Assembly (NCBI RefSeq): GCF_019665765.1
Contig: NZ_CP081150.1
Span: 2,914,001-2,978,000 of the forward strand
Length of the DNA: 64,000 nucleotides
Origin: Deefgea tanakiae
GTDB lineage: Bacteria; Pseudomonadota; Gammaproteobacteria; Burkholderiales; Chitinibacteraceae
Direction of reading: 5' to 3'
Shown: positions 17,554 to 26,289 of the stretch, one piece after another
Position numbering within the stretch: the stretch's first letter is position 1
Layout: every line of letters begins with the position of its first letter
Program-made: the position numbers and the translations under genes
Notes under the pieces: model-generated
Told to the model about the DNA's origin: nothing
Databases searched by the model: none
What the model saw: the letters and a program-made list of their open reading frames with translations, nothing else

Positions 17554-17718
17554 TGGGGCGGCATCAGCTTCAATTTCAGCTGCGGCATCGTCATCTGCGT
17601 GATAGGCTGTGTGCGTTATGGCTGCCGGGGCAACGACGGGGCTAGTATGCTCCGTGCTGTCAAGGCACTTCCGCAACGCTATCCGATCCAAAAAATCTAC
17701 AAAACAGATCTTAAGTAA
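17554..17718 (+). other. Unassigned small unit with its own terminator
   Basis: Between the sirtuin and the diguanylate cyclase no gene over 60 codons exists, but the plus strand looks like the end of a transcript. One frame runs open from about 17545 to a TAA at 17716-17718; an ATG at 17647 would give 23 residues (MLRAVKALPQRYPIQKI..), and a terminator-like hairpin follows at once. A second frame has an ATG at 17554 (30 residues, His/Arg-rich). On the minus strand an Ala/Asp-rich reading is also open. I cannot choose between a small protein, a small RNA and the decayed tail of a gene. Confidence 0.35.
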
Positions 17719-17747
17719 ACGGGATTAGGCCAAACGGCCCGTTTTTT
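17719..17747 (+). terminator. Terminator-like hairpin, plus strand
   Basis: ACGGG / CCCGT (or the inner GGCC AAAC GGCC) followed by six T. It lies right after the TAA at 17716-17718 and no known plus-strand gene ends here. Confidence 0.65.
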
Positions 17748-17795
17748 GCGATCGAGGTCAAGTCATAAGTGTAATAACACAATGGTAAACCTACT

Positions 17796-18812
17796 TCAGA
17801 TCTGAAAGTTAAGTAGCTCGGATTTGTATGCGTACAGCGGCTTAGCGATTTCGGCGAGCAAGCGATTACGGCCAGTACGTTTGGCCTCATACAATAAGAC
17901 ATCGGCATTTTGCAACACTTCATCCAATGACTCATTACACGCCCGCTGAACAACGCCACCACTTATCGTCAAGGAGATCGTGAATTGCTGATGAGTCAGC
18001 CTCAGTTGTCGACATGCCTCGAGGATTTTTTCACCCACCATGATGGCATCGGCTAATGCGGTGTCGGGCAAGCAAATAACAAACTCTTCTCCGCCCCAGC
18101 GCGCCAGCACATCAGATGCACGCAGCAAGCCACGAATATTCAGCGCCAATTTTTTAAGCACCATATCGCCAACGGCATGACCGTATTGATCATTAATCGC
18201 CTTAAAATAATCAATATCTAAAAACATAAATGAAGCAGGTCGATCATAGCGATCCGCCGCATAAATAATTTTGGCTGCCTCAAATTCAAAAGCGCGGCGA
18301 TTCAACGTAGCGGTCAAGGAGTCTTGCGTTGCCAGCCTAGCCAACTCATCATTGGCGCGCTCCAGTTCAATGGTGCGCCGAGAAACTATTTGCTCTAAAG
18401 ACTCATTGGTTTTTATCAACTTGGCTTCTTGATCTTGCAGCGTATTGAGCGTGCACACCATGGCGGATACATCGCTCAATACAGTGATAATTTTTGCGCA
18501 GCCATCTGGATAGATAAAGGTTTTAAACGACGAGTGAACAAATAAAGTTCGGCCGCTTTTGTGTTGCACTTGCCACTCAGTAGGTGATGATTGATCTTGA
18601 GTTAATGCAAGATTCAAAATCATGGCTTCAAGCGATTTATCTTGCTCAGCCAAAATTAAGCCAAAGGTATTTCCAATCAATTCCGCTCGTGAATAGCCAA
18701 ACAAACAGCAATACGAATCATTCACTTGTAGATATCGACCTTGCTCATCAGCAATCGCAATGCCAGCAGGGGAAATATCAAATAATGCTTGCAGCAGATC
18801 AGATGAGATCAT
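17796..18812 (-). CDS. PAS-domain diguanylate cyclase
   Basis: A 338-residue cytosolic enzyme that makes cyclic di-GMP. The N-terminal PAS domain (residues 5-115) has LFDISPAGIAIADEQGRYLQVND and GYSRAELIG, with a PAC-like FKTFIYPDGCAKII. A coiled-coil linker (NESLEQIVSRRTIELERANDELARLA) leads to the GGDEF domain (residues 165-325), with RWGGEEFVICLP as active site and LDIDYFKAINDQYGHAVGD. No inhibitory-site RxxD is seen five residues before GGEEF. No membrane segment, so it senses a cytosolic ligand, redox state or partner. Monocistronic. Confidence 0.93.
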   Translation of the reverse strand: MISSDLLQALFDISPAGIAIADEQGRYLQVNDSYCCLFGYSRAELIGNTFGLILAEQDKSLEAMILNLALTQDQSSPTEWQVQHKSGRTLFVHSSFKTFIYPDGCAKIITVLSDVSAMVCTLNTLQDQEAKLIKTNESLEQIVSRRTIELERANDELARLATQDSLTATLNRRAFEFEAAKIIYAADRYDRPASFMFLDIDYFKAINDQYGHAVGDMVLKKLALNIRGLLRASDVLARWGGEEFVICLPDTALADAIMVGEKILEACRQLRLTHQQFTISLTISGGVVQRACNESLDEVLQNADVLLYEAKRTGRNRLLAEIAKPLYAYKSELLNFQI

Positions 18813-18837
18813 TGCGCTTAGCCTAGCAAAAGTAGAG

Positions 18838-18927
18838 TCTTCACTCAGACAGTGAAGAAAAACGAATTAATAGTTTTTCACGCAGAAATACAAGCGTCAA
18901 TCTTTAAATCATTTCTGCAGCAGAAAT
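18838..18927. promoter_or_regulatory. Palindromes between PAS-GGDEF and DUF455 genes
   Basis: Upstream of both divergent genes lie a hairpin (CTTCACT-CAGAC-AGTGAAG, 18839-18857), a half-site GCAGAAAT at 18882-18889 and a perfect palindrome ATTTCTGC-A-GCAGAAAT at 18911-18927. The repeated GCAGAAAT looks like an operator. The rest of the 300-base, AT-rich interval shows nothing else. Confidence 0.45.
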
Positions 18928-19125
18928 TAAATATTTAAGAATGAACTCTCAATCTGACCAATCATGCATTACCAACCATGTAATTAAAAACAGTAAAATT
19001 TAATTTTTTGTAAGCAATTGCGCCGACATAGAACAAGTACTTTATCACGAATTTCTTACCATTTTATGGCTCAATCCGCTTGCCACTTTCGAAGCGAACC
19101 GCAATACTGCATCAGCTTTTTACGA

Positions 19126-19920
19126 ATGGACTTTGCCGTGTTTGCCGCTGCCTTTGCTGCCCTAATTGAAACTGACCCTGATTTAAAAATAGCGAACCTC
19201 GCTGCAATCGACATCAATCAGCGCCAGCCCGATGATAGAACACCGATCATTAAAGTCGAAAATCCAGGTCGCCCCTTCAAGCCCGAACTGGTGGCCCCCA
19301 AAGACCTACCCCGCCGCAGAAATCTGGGCGAAGCGGAAAACCGTGCAGCCCTGTTACACGCATTTGCCCACATCGAATTTAATGCGATAAATTTGGCACT
19401 GGATGCGCTGTATCGTTTCCGTGAAATGCCCGCCCGGTACTATGCCGATTGGTTGCAAATTGCACGTGAGGAAGCCTACCATTTCAGCCTACTGCGTGAG
19501 CATCTCAATACACTAGGTTTTGATTATGGCGATTTTCCTGCCCACAATAGCTTATGGGAAATGGCGGTTAAAACCGATGGCGACGTAATGGCCAGAATGG
19601 CACTCGTGCCACGCATTTTAGAGGCGCGCGGCTTGGATGCCGTGCCACCGATTCGACAGAAACTCTTTAATATTGGCGATTTGCGCGCTTGCAAAATTCT
19701 CGACATCATCCTGCAAGACGAAATCGGCCATGTCCGCATGGGTAATTACTGGTATCACTGGTGCTGTACCCAACGCAGCCTCGACCCAATTAATACCTTT
19801 GTCGCGCTGCTCCGCGATTATGAAGCGCCCGTATTTCGCGGCACGCTCAATCATATTGCGCGGCAAGAAGCCGGATTTACGTCCGAAGAAATGGAATTGA
19901 TTGAATCACTAAAATCCTAA
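19126..19920 (+). CDS. DUF455-family ferritin-like protein
   Basis: About 264 residues, all-helical and soluble. It carries the ferritin-like di-iron pattern of the DUF455 family: HAFAHIEFNAINLALDALYRF, then REEAYHFSLLREHL, RILEARGLDAVP and ILDIILQDEIGHVRMGNYWYHW. The E/H residues in AHIEF, EEAYH, EARGLD and DEIGHV are the likely metal ligands. It resembles the MiaE-like ferritin group; function is unproven. The start is uncertain: ATG 19126 fits family length, while 19066 and 19018 would add an Arg/Ser/Cys-rich head. Confidence 0.85.
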   Translation: MDFAVFAAAFAALIETDPDLKIANLAAIDINQRQPDDRTPIIKVENPGRPFKPELVAPKDLPRRRNLGEAENRAALLHAFAHIEFNAINLALDALYRFREMPARYYADWLQIAREEAYHFSLLREHLNTLGFDYGDFPAHNSLWEMAVKTDGDVMARMALVPRILEARGLDAVPPIRQKLFNIGDLRACKILDIILQDEIGHVRMGNYWYHWCCTQRSLDPINTFVALLRDYEAPVFRGTLNHIARQEAGFTSEEMELIESLKS

Positions 19921-19932
19921 CGCTGATGCAAA

Positions 19933-21465
19933 TTAGGCTTGCGCCAACGGCGCTTGCCGAGGCAATTTCAGGGTAAATGTACTGCCAACCCCAACGATGC
20001 TTGCAACATGAATCTCACCACCCAAGACGGTGCTCACAATACTGTAGATGATGTGCAGTCCTAAGCCACTACCGCCCCGACCCAATTTGGTGGTGAAAAA
20101 CGGATCAAAGATTCGATCTATTGATTCGGAAGGAATCCCCGCTCCGCTGTCTTGCACCTGAAGTTCTATCCACTCTGCATCGAGCTGCCGAGCACGAATC
20201 CATATTTCGCCAACGACAATCTGATCAAAACCATGCAACATCGCGTTATCCACGAGGTTTCCTAGCACTTGCCCTAACTCACCCGGATAGCTCTCCAAAA
20301 GGATGTCATCTGGCACATCCACCATAATTCGATGCTGCTTTTTCTGGTATTCAGGGCTGTTGACGTACAGCACCTCGGAAATCACATCGCGCAACAAAAA
20401 CGGCCGTCGTACACTGCTCGCTCGATCAATAGAGACTTGTTTAAAACGCGTCACTAACTCCGCGGCTCGACTCACATTGCGCGCCAATATATCGGTACTT
20501 TGCTCAAAGTCATGCAAAAATGCCACCATGCTCGATTTTTTCAGCCCTTGCGCCATTTCGGCATTAATTTCATCAACTTTCTCCCTAAGAGTGCTGATCA
20601 CCGTTACACAAATACCTAGCGGCGTATTCAACTCATGCGCTACCCCCGCAACCATTGCGCCCAGCGAGGCCAATTTTTCTTTCCGCAATAATTCTTTTTG
20701 GCTCAATTGCAATTGTTCCAAAGCCTGACTCAATTCAGAATTAGCCAAATTAAGCGTATTGGTTCGCTCCTCAACCCGTAATTCCAAATCCATATTGAGC
20801 TTGTCCCGCTCAGCGATTAATACCGCTAATTTAGTTCGCATTTGATCGAGACTAGAAGCTAGTCGGCCAAGTTCATCCTCTCTGTGCCAGCTCAGCGGCT
20901 GATCCAAAATACCATCGGCGAGCAAGGCGGTATTTGCTTGCAAGGCCAATAAAGGACGTACTAGTCGCCGCTCAAAAATAAACAGCAGCAAGGCCACCGA
21001 GCAGATAAGTTGCAGAAAAATAGCGATGGCTAATTTCTGAAAATCCAAAAGAATATTGCGAACCATGGGGTCGCTGGTAACCTCAATACTTACCGACCCT
21101 ATGGTTTCACCAGAAAAGATGACCGGCTGCTCTGCAGACAATATCGTACCGATCCGCCGTTCCGGTTTTTCACCTTGGGCAAAAATAGCCTTATTTTCAT
21201 TTTTCAAAACTACCCGTATTACTTCAGGATTTTCCATGACCGCATCAACCAATTGTTGCGCGACAGGACCATCCACATTCCAAAGCGATACTGCGGATGA
21301 CTTAGCCAATAAAATGACATAGCTATGCATTTGTGTACGCACACGCTGGTCCAGCTCTCGGTTGTAGCGATCGATAAATAGGTAATAACTTATGAAAATA
21401 GCGGGAGCGACGATGCCAAGGATGACGGAATACAAAGTCATTTGCCTCAGGTTCATACGTTTCAT
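19933..21465 (-). CDS. Membrane sensor histidine kinase (HAMP, HisKA-like)
   Basis: About 510 residues. Membrane helix near residues 10-28, a periplasmic domain of about 115 residues, a second helix (FLQLICSVALLLFIF), a HAMP domain (RPLLALQANTALLADGILDQPL), and a long coiled coil up to residue 265. The dimerisation motif is GAMVAGVAHELNTPLG, with the phospho-His, and the ATPase domain shows LGNLVDNAMLHGF, QDSGAGIPSE, FDPFFTTK and GGSGLGLHI. GGGGTG-like purines precede ATG 21465. No response regulator is near. The gene just upstream encodes a periplasmic binding protein, so it may be the sensor's ligand carrier. Confidence 0.93.
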   Translation of the reverse strand: MKRMNLRQMTLYSVILGIVAPAIFISYYLFIDRYNRELDQRVRTQMHSYVILLAKSSAVSLWNVDGPVAQQLVDAVMENPEVIRVVLKNENKAIFAQGEKPERRIGTILSAEQPVIFSGETIGSVSIEVTSDPMVRNILLDFQKLAIAIFLQLICSVALLLFIFERRLVRPLLALQANTALLADGILDQPLSWHREDELGRLASSLDQMRTKLAVLIAERDKLNMDLELRVEERTNTLNLANSELSQALEQLQLSQKELLRKEKLASLGAMVAGVAHELNTPLGICVTVISTLREKVDEINAEMAQGLKKSSMVAFLHDFEQSTDILARNVSRAAELVTRFKQVSIDRASSVRRPFLLRDVISEVLYVNSPEYQKKQHRIMVDVPDDILLESYPGELGQVLGNLVDNAMLHGFDQIVVGEIWIRARQLDAEWIELQVQDSGAGIPSESIDRIFDPFFTTKLGRGGSGLGLHIIYSIVSTVLGGEIHVASIVGVGSTFTLKLPRQAPLAQA

Positions 21466-21617
21466 GAAGCGCACCCCAATTCAGCTGCACGTAATGTTTT
21501 GATCGCACATCGCTTATGTCTCTATTGAAACTCAGCATTGACGTGCAGAGGCATAAGCACCATCACCAACAATGCATCCTATCAATACCACGATGCCAAT
21601 CAGGTGCTTAGCATCGC

Positions 21618-22427
21618 TCACTCTTGTTTACGCCAGCGCTGAATATTGGTTTCGACTAATTGATTCATCACATTGTCTTTATTCAGTTTAAAAACAGCTT
21701 TAGCAATACGCCCACGAATTTCACCGGTATTGCACGCGGATTTATGCGACATGGTGAGGTAGAGATTTTCACTACTGATCGCAATAGGTGCCGTCACCAA
21801 ACCAGTGATATTCAGTTTCGCGGCATACGCCAAACCTGGGGCTTCTTCATAAATGACATAATCGGCCCGCGACAAGGTGAGCATTTTTAGCGCCTGTTCC
21901 AAGCTCGGTACGGTGGCTACTTCAAGTGATTTTTTGGCGTAACGATCAAATTCATCGCCAAAGCTATTATTAATCACCGTCAGTCCACGCCGACCACGCA
22001 AATCACTCCATTCTTTGTAGGGGAAATTTTTGACGGGGTTAGTCCAAATAACCGAGCGTGTGCCTCGAAACGCAGGATAAAAATAATCCATGTATTCCAG
22101 TCTAGGCTGAGTAAAAAATGCGCCGGCAATTAAATCTATGCGGCCACTTTTGGCTTCCTCTTGCACTCGGGACCAAGGCCCTACATATTTAACCTCAATC
22201 GGAATGCCGATTTCTTTGGCCAGCAATTGAATAAAATCGGCATTCGCACCGATCAACTTCCCCTCATTGCCGGGATCTCGCCATAAATACGGCGTGTATT
22301 CTGGATTGCCACTCGCAATCATTGCTTTACAGGCCTCTGCTTGAACTGCATGGCTAAACAGCACTAAAGCACACGTGCCAAAAATTTGCATACCTAGAGC
22401 TGAAAAATGGTTTGTGAAGTGGGGCAT
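21618..22427 (-). CDS. Periplasmic solute-binding protein, family 3 type
   Basis: A secreted 269-residue protein; AAGGAG lies seven bases before ATG 22427. The signal peptide ends near HAVQA. Core motifs: NPEYTPYLWRD, GANADFIQLLAKEIGIPIEVKYVGPWSRVQEEAKSGRIDLIAGAFF, and SLEQALKMLTLSRADYVIYEEAPG. These are the hallmarks of the amino-acid-binding SBP_bac_3 class. No permease genes follow; a histidine kinase gene does, 153 bases downstream on the same strand. I infer a sensing role for the pair. Confidence 0.85.
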   Translation of the reverse strand: MPHFTNHFSALGMQIFGTCALVLFSHAVQAEACKAMIASGNPEYTPYLWRDPGNEGKLIGANADFIQLLAKEIGIPIEVKYVGPWSRVQEEAKSGRIDLIAGAFFTQPRLEYMDYFYPAFRGTRSVIWTNPVKNFPYKEWSDLRGRRGLTVINNSFGDEFDRYAKKSLEVATVPSLEQALKMLTLSRADYVIYEEAPGLAYAAKLNITGLVTAPIAISSENLYLTMSHKSACNTGEIRGRIAKAVFKLNKDNVMNQLVETNIQRWRKQE

Positions 22428-22710
22428 GGGCAAACTCCTTACTTATCACTTATCGGATTTCAGCCTAGTCCACATCGTTATTTTTTAATAGGCAATCACG
22501 CATTCATTCGGAGAAAAAAGCCAATAAATCAATATGGTGCGACAAGAAATAGGCCTTGGGGCAGAAGCAATGACATTCATTGAGTCTGTGAAGGAGCAAC
22601 AATTCACACACGGCTCAATTGCAAAAGGCCGCTAGTCCTGAAAAAGGAGATAGTGAGCCATTTGATGCAGTGTTTATTGAACTCATCCACGACCGCTCAA
22701 GTATCTTCGC

Positions 22711-22739
22711 TTGCCCCAGTCTCCCATTGCGGTGATAAT
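22711..22739 (+). promoter_or_regulatory. Promoter of rnpB
   Basis: TTGCCC (-35, 22711-22716), 17 bases, GATAAT (-10, 22734-22739), with the RNA's 5' stem starting about 7 bases later. The remaining 250 bases back to the binding-protein gene contain only very short ORFs. Confidence 0.75.
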
Positions 22740-22746
22740 CGCCACC

Positions 22747-23178
22747 GCGAAGCGGGACAGACCATCGCTGCTGCCAGTGTAATGCTGGCGGGGGAGGAAA
22801 GTCCGGGCTCCATAGAGCAGAATGCTGGCTAACGGCCAGGCGGCGTGAGCCGACGGAAAGTGCAACAGAGAGCTGAACCGCCACTTCATCGGGTTGAACT
22901 GTGGGATGAAACCACAGGGACTGGTGAAGCGGTAAGGGTGAAAAGGTGTCCTCGTCAGAGGAGCCCCGCAAGGGGTCGGTAAGAGCGCACCGCGGCGCTG
23001 GTAACAGTCGCTGGCAGGGTAAACCCCATTCGGAGCAAGACCAAGCAGTAGGCGTTGAAGCGGCTCGCTGAGTCTACGGGTAGGTTGCTTGAGCACGTCA
23101 GTAATGGCGCGCCTAGAGGAATGATGGTCACGGATGGCAACATCTGGACAGGACCCGGCTTATCGGCCCGCTTCGCCC
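22747..23178 (+). ncRNA. rnpB: RNase P RNA (class A)
   Basis: Catalytic RNA that trims the 5' leader of tRNA precursors. Recognised by the universal core GGGGGAGGAAAGTCCGGGCT near 22790, the AGAGCAG..GCTGGCTAACGGCC part, GGTAAACCCCATTCGGAGCAA-like CR-IV sequence and the end ACAGGACCCGGCTTATCGGC. The outer stem P1 pairs CGAAGCGGG (22748-22756) with CCCGCTTCG (23167-23175). Length about 430 nt. All protein readings over it are spurious. Exact ends are estimated from P1. Confidence 0.96.
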
Positions 23179-23184
23179 CTCATT

Positions 23185-23349
23185 TTAGATTACTGCAAGC
23201 CCAGCTTGCTGCGATTGTGCCAAGACAATTGACAAGCATACCAAAGTGGCGCTGAGGCTAAATTTCAACTCGGCAGCAGAAATCGCCTGATTCAGCGTTT
23301 GGCCTTCGGCGAGATGTTGATTGATAAATTCCAATATCACTTGATTCAT
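23185..23349 (-). CDS. Small helical protein, paralogue A
   Basis: A 54-residue protein of unknown function, from ATG 23349 (GGGGC upstream). The core ILEFINQHLAEGQTLNQAI, then SAAELKFSLSATLV, aligns without gaps to the neighbour at 23507-23659 (about 14 of 39 residues identical: IL-F, L..GQ.L..AI.A.E.KF). Its last 15 residues differ and look hydrophobic and less helical. It ends only seven bases from the RNase P RNA and converges on it. A short regulatory or partner protein is possible, but I have no family name. Confidence 0.5.
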   Translation of the reverse strand: MNQVILEFINQHLAEGQTLNQAISAAELKFSLSATLVCLSIVLAQSQQAGLAVI

Positions 23350-23506
23350 AGCAGCCCCATTAAGTTCTGTGGATGCCATTGATTTTGCAATTGAATTCAC
23401 CGTCAAGGTCGGTATTTTTACTGCTCAACAACGTGAATCTGCCAAATTACCTAAACAAACGACGCGTAACAAATTGGATGAACCTCTTGGCGACCAAGCA
23501 GGTATA

Positions 23507-23659
23507 TCAATGCGTGCGTCGTTCAAAATAGGCTAGCGAGCGATACACCTCTTTTGAATTCACTTTGAATTTTTGCTCAACAGCCAAAATCGCTTCTGGC
23601 AGGCTTTGCCCTGCATCGAGTTGCTCTGCCATAAAGCGCAGTATTTCATCCGACATCAT
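23507..23659 (-). CDS. Small helical protein, paralogue B
   Basis: A 50-residue protein of unknown function, from ATG 23659 (or 23656). ILRFMAEQLDAGQSLPEAI, then LAVEQKFKVNSKEVYRSLAYFERR: three short helices, the last basic, with a helix-turn-helix-like look around residues 16-40. It is a paralogue of the upstream-downstream neighbour at 23185-23349. The longer reading from 23767 adds a basic head without support. Confidence 0.5.
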   Translation of the reverse strand: MMSDEILRFMAEQLDAGQSLPEAILAVEQKFKVNSKEVYRSLAYFERRTH

Positions 23660-23864
23660 TTTTTCTATTCCATTGCAATAAGTCCGCCTAGTTTGCCTTT
23701 TCAACAGGAAAATAAATGGGTACTTTTTACGGCTTGGTATTTTTAACAAGCGCGGATTATCCACCAAGAGGATTGCAATTGGATGTCAAAGCAACGAAAT
23801 TAGAATTGAAGCGTGATTGTCAGTGGCTGAAGGGCGCTAACTCAACGTCAACAGATCCAAGCGC

Positions 23865-24545
23865 TTATTCGCCCACGACGATGTGATTACCGTTTTCATC
23901 CATAATGGCGCGCAACGCGACGCCGTAAGCTTGAAAGCCCAACCGCGCATCGTGGTCGCGATAATCAAGACTATCGTGCTGATGTCCGTGAAAACTCTTT
24001 TTGATGTGCAGCGCTTGGCCCAAGCGATCCAGCGCCGAGAAGCCCCAGGGGTGGCAGCTTGGTGCTTCGTGGGTAACGAGTACGTCAGCTCTTTCATGCG
24101 TTAAGGCTTGGTAATCGACATAAAAGATGCTGCTGCGCTGTTTACGTGGCAAACCACCGCGCCACTGATTGGCTTTGCCGCAGTGCTGTAGATAATGCTC
24201 GGGACTAGAATAAATAGGATGGGCAGGCGGCATCCAGATGTGGCCACGGAAAATGCCACCAAGGCCAGCGACACGCACTCCGGCAATTTCAACCACACGG
24301 CCATGCAGATTGCGGTCGCTCATGCCCGAATCCCACAGATTGCAATAATCACGCGTGCCGTCAGTATCATGATTGCCGTGGATGTACCAGACTTCGGTTA
24401 AATCGAGGATTTCCGCCAGCACAGTCTCAAGCGGTTGCGGGGCTTGTAAATCGCCGAGCAGCACAACGGCATCCGGCCGGTGTTGTTTCACCGCCGTAAT
24501 AATATGCCCAAATTGGCCGTGGACGTCCCCACAGAAAAAAATCAT
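23865..24545 (-). CDS. Metallophosphoesterase
   Basis: A 226-residue cytosolic calcineurin-like phosphoesterase. All metal motifs are present: FFCGDVHGQ (D7, H9), LLGDLQ, IHGNHD, VTHEAPS and FHGHQHD. Such two-metal enzymes cleave phosphoesters; the substrate (nucleotide, protein or lipid) cannot be read from the sequence. It stands alone and divergent from the yegD-like gene. Confidence 0.9.
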   Translation of the reverse strand: MIFFCGDVHGQFGHIITAVKQHRPDAVVLLGDLQAPQPLETVLAEILDLTEVWYIHGNHDTDGTRDYCNLWDSGMSDRNLHGRVVEIAGVRVAGLGGIFRGHIWMPPAHPIYSSPEHYLQHCGKANQWRGGLPRKQRSSIFYVDYQALTHERADVLVTHEAPSCHPWGFSALDRLGQALHIKKSFHGHQHDSLDYRDHDARLGFQAYGVALRAIMDENGNHIVVGE

Positions 24546-24744
24546 CGCCTGACTCGCCTGTTTGCAATGCCTGTTTTGTAATCTGAATGCGAGTTTGTAA
24601 TCGCTTTAGTATAAGAATCATTCCTACTACCCGTAGATTAAAGCATTCTAGGTAGTTTGCGCCAGCCATTCAGCAAGCGTGTTTGACGCTAGCGGCTAGG
24701 CAGCGTACGCTAACGACCCCCTTACAGGCTCAAACTGCACCAAC

Positions 24745-25998
24745 ATGACTTATTCTGCCTGCGGCATCGACTTCGGTACTTCCAATTCAACGGCCGGTAT
24801 TGTACGCCCAGATGGGGCGATTTTATTAGCCCTTGAAGACCAAAAACTCACCTTACCTTCTGCCGTCTTTTACAATCACGAAGAAGAACGCTGGGCCTAT
24901 GGCCGCGCGGCGTTGGCAGAGTATTTGGAAGGCTATGAAGGCCGCTTGATGCGCTCGATGAAAAGCTTGCTGGGCAGCAGTTTGATGGATGCCGGCACCG
25001 AAATTGGCGGTCGACATTTGTCATTCAAAAACCTCATCGGCCAATTGATCGGCGAAGTCAAAACCCGTGCCGAACAATCCGCAGGCCAGCAATTTGACGC
25101 AGTCGTACTCGGTCGCCCAGTGCGTTTTGTCGACGACGATGATGCGGCAGATGCCGCAGCCGAAGCGACACTGGCTGAAATCGCGGCGGGGTTGGGCTTT
25201 AAAGAAGTCAGTTTTCAATTTGAGCCCATCGCAGCAGCGCATGATTACGAGCAACGGATTGAGCGGGAAGAACTCGTCCTCGTCATTGACATTGGTGGTG
25301 GTACATCCGATTTCTCATTAGTGCGCCTATCGCCAAAAAGACGGGGTATTGCTGACCGATCATCTGATTTATTGGCCAGTGGCGGTGTACATATCGGGGG
25401 TACTGATTTTGATAAACGCCTCTCGCTCGCCTGCGTGATGCCTGAGCTAGGCATGGGCTCGCGTCTTGTGAATAACGCAGAACTACCCAATAGCGTGTTT
25501 TTCCATCTTGCCACTTGGCACACGATCAACTTTGCCTACACCCGCAAGATGTGGCGCAGCTTCCAAGATATCTCGCGTGACGTCATCGATAATGTGCGTT
25601 TTGAACGTCTGCTGAATGTCATTCGCAGCCAAGCTGGCCACCATTTAGCAATGCGCGTCGAAGAGGCCAAAATTGCCCTCTCGGAAGGCGCGCAATTCGC
25701 GCTCGATTTGGTCGAAGCCGAGAAAGGCCTCGTAGCCCAAATCGAACGTCACCAATTTGAAGAAGCGATAGCGCAAGAAACCGCGCGAATTTGTACTGCC
25801 GCCGAAGCCACGCTCACGCAAGCGGGTATTGCTGCCAGCCAAATTGACACGCTGTTTTTTACTGGCGGTTCATCTGCCGTACCGGCGCTGCGCGCGGCAC
25901 TCGCCGCACAATTTCCCGCAGCGCGCGCGGTAGAAGGCGATCACTTTGGCAGTGTGGGCTGCGGACTGGCCGTCGTGGCGCAACAGCGCTACGGGTAA
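24745..25998 (+). CDS. yegD: Hsp70-family chaperone-like protein (YegD type)
   Basis: A 417-residue actin-fold ATPase related to DnaK but without a full substrate-binding domain. Phosphate-1 loop GIDFGTSNSTAGIV, the phosphate-2 region LVLVIDIGGGTSDFSLVRL and the adenosine motif LFFTGGSSAVPALRAAL are clear. The length and the SLLGSSLMDAG and YTRKMW segments match YegD. The role of YegD is unproven. No DnaJ or GrpE gene is near. Confidence 0.9.
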   Translation: MTYSACGIDFGTSNSTAGIVRPDGAILLALEDQKLTLPSAVFYNHEEERWAYGRAALAEYLEGYEGRLMRSMKSLLGSSLMDAGTEIGGRHLSFKNLIGQLIGEVKTRAEQSAGQQFDAVVLGRPVRFVDDDDAADAAAEATLAEIAAGLGFKEVSFQFEPIAAAHDYEQRIEREELVLVIDIGGGTSDFSLVRLSPKRRGIADRSSDLLASGGVHIGGTDFDKRLSLACVMPELGMGSRLVNNAELPNSVFFHLATWHTINFAYTRKMWRSFQDISRDVIDNVRFERLLNVIRSQAGHHLAMRVEEAKIALSEGAQFALDLVEAEKGLVAQIERHQFEEAIAQETARICTAAEATLTQAGIAASQIDTLFFTGGSSAVPALRAALAAQFPAARAVEGDHFGSVGCGLAVVAQQRYG

Positions 25999-26289
25999 TT
26001 AGCGCTAGCCATTGCCAGAAAACACCTAGCGAGAAATACCCATTAATCCCCCTTGATCGGCATACGATGGCAGGCTCAACACCGCCTGCCATTCACGCCG
26101 TTTAACAGATTGCATTGGTAAAAAACCAAAACCAAGGTACACTTCGCTCTTGATCGCGCCCTACCAATCGGCGCGTTGCTTGCCCAAGTTCTTCACACTG
26201 TTCGAACCGCGCAAGCCACCTATCCAACACACCCCCACCTGCCCTAGATTGGTGTCGCACCTTGCGACAGGCCGCAGCAGGAATAAAGA
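25999..26289. other. Leader of rhlE with two perfect hairpins
   Basis: 290 bases without a gene. ATGGCAGGC / GCCTGCCAT (loop 8) at 26067-26092 could end the yegD-like transcript, though it lacks a U-run. TGTCGCA-CCT-TGCGACA at 26253-26269 lies just before the rhlE ribosome site (AGGA) and could regulate its translation, as long structured leaders of cold-shock helicase genes do. Confidence 0.5.

Noticed and set aside
22534-22635. A 33-codon plus-strand frame (MVRQEIGLG..) upstream of rnpB
   Set aside because: Poor start context and no sign of conservation; may be a gene remnant but not supportable.
22615-23255. Several open reading frames on both strands across 22.6-23.25 kb
   Set aside because: They lie over the RNase P RNA, whose conserved core and P1 stem explain the sequence; the proteins are low-quality and mutually overlapping.
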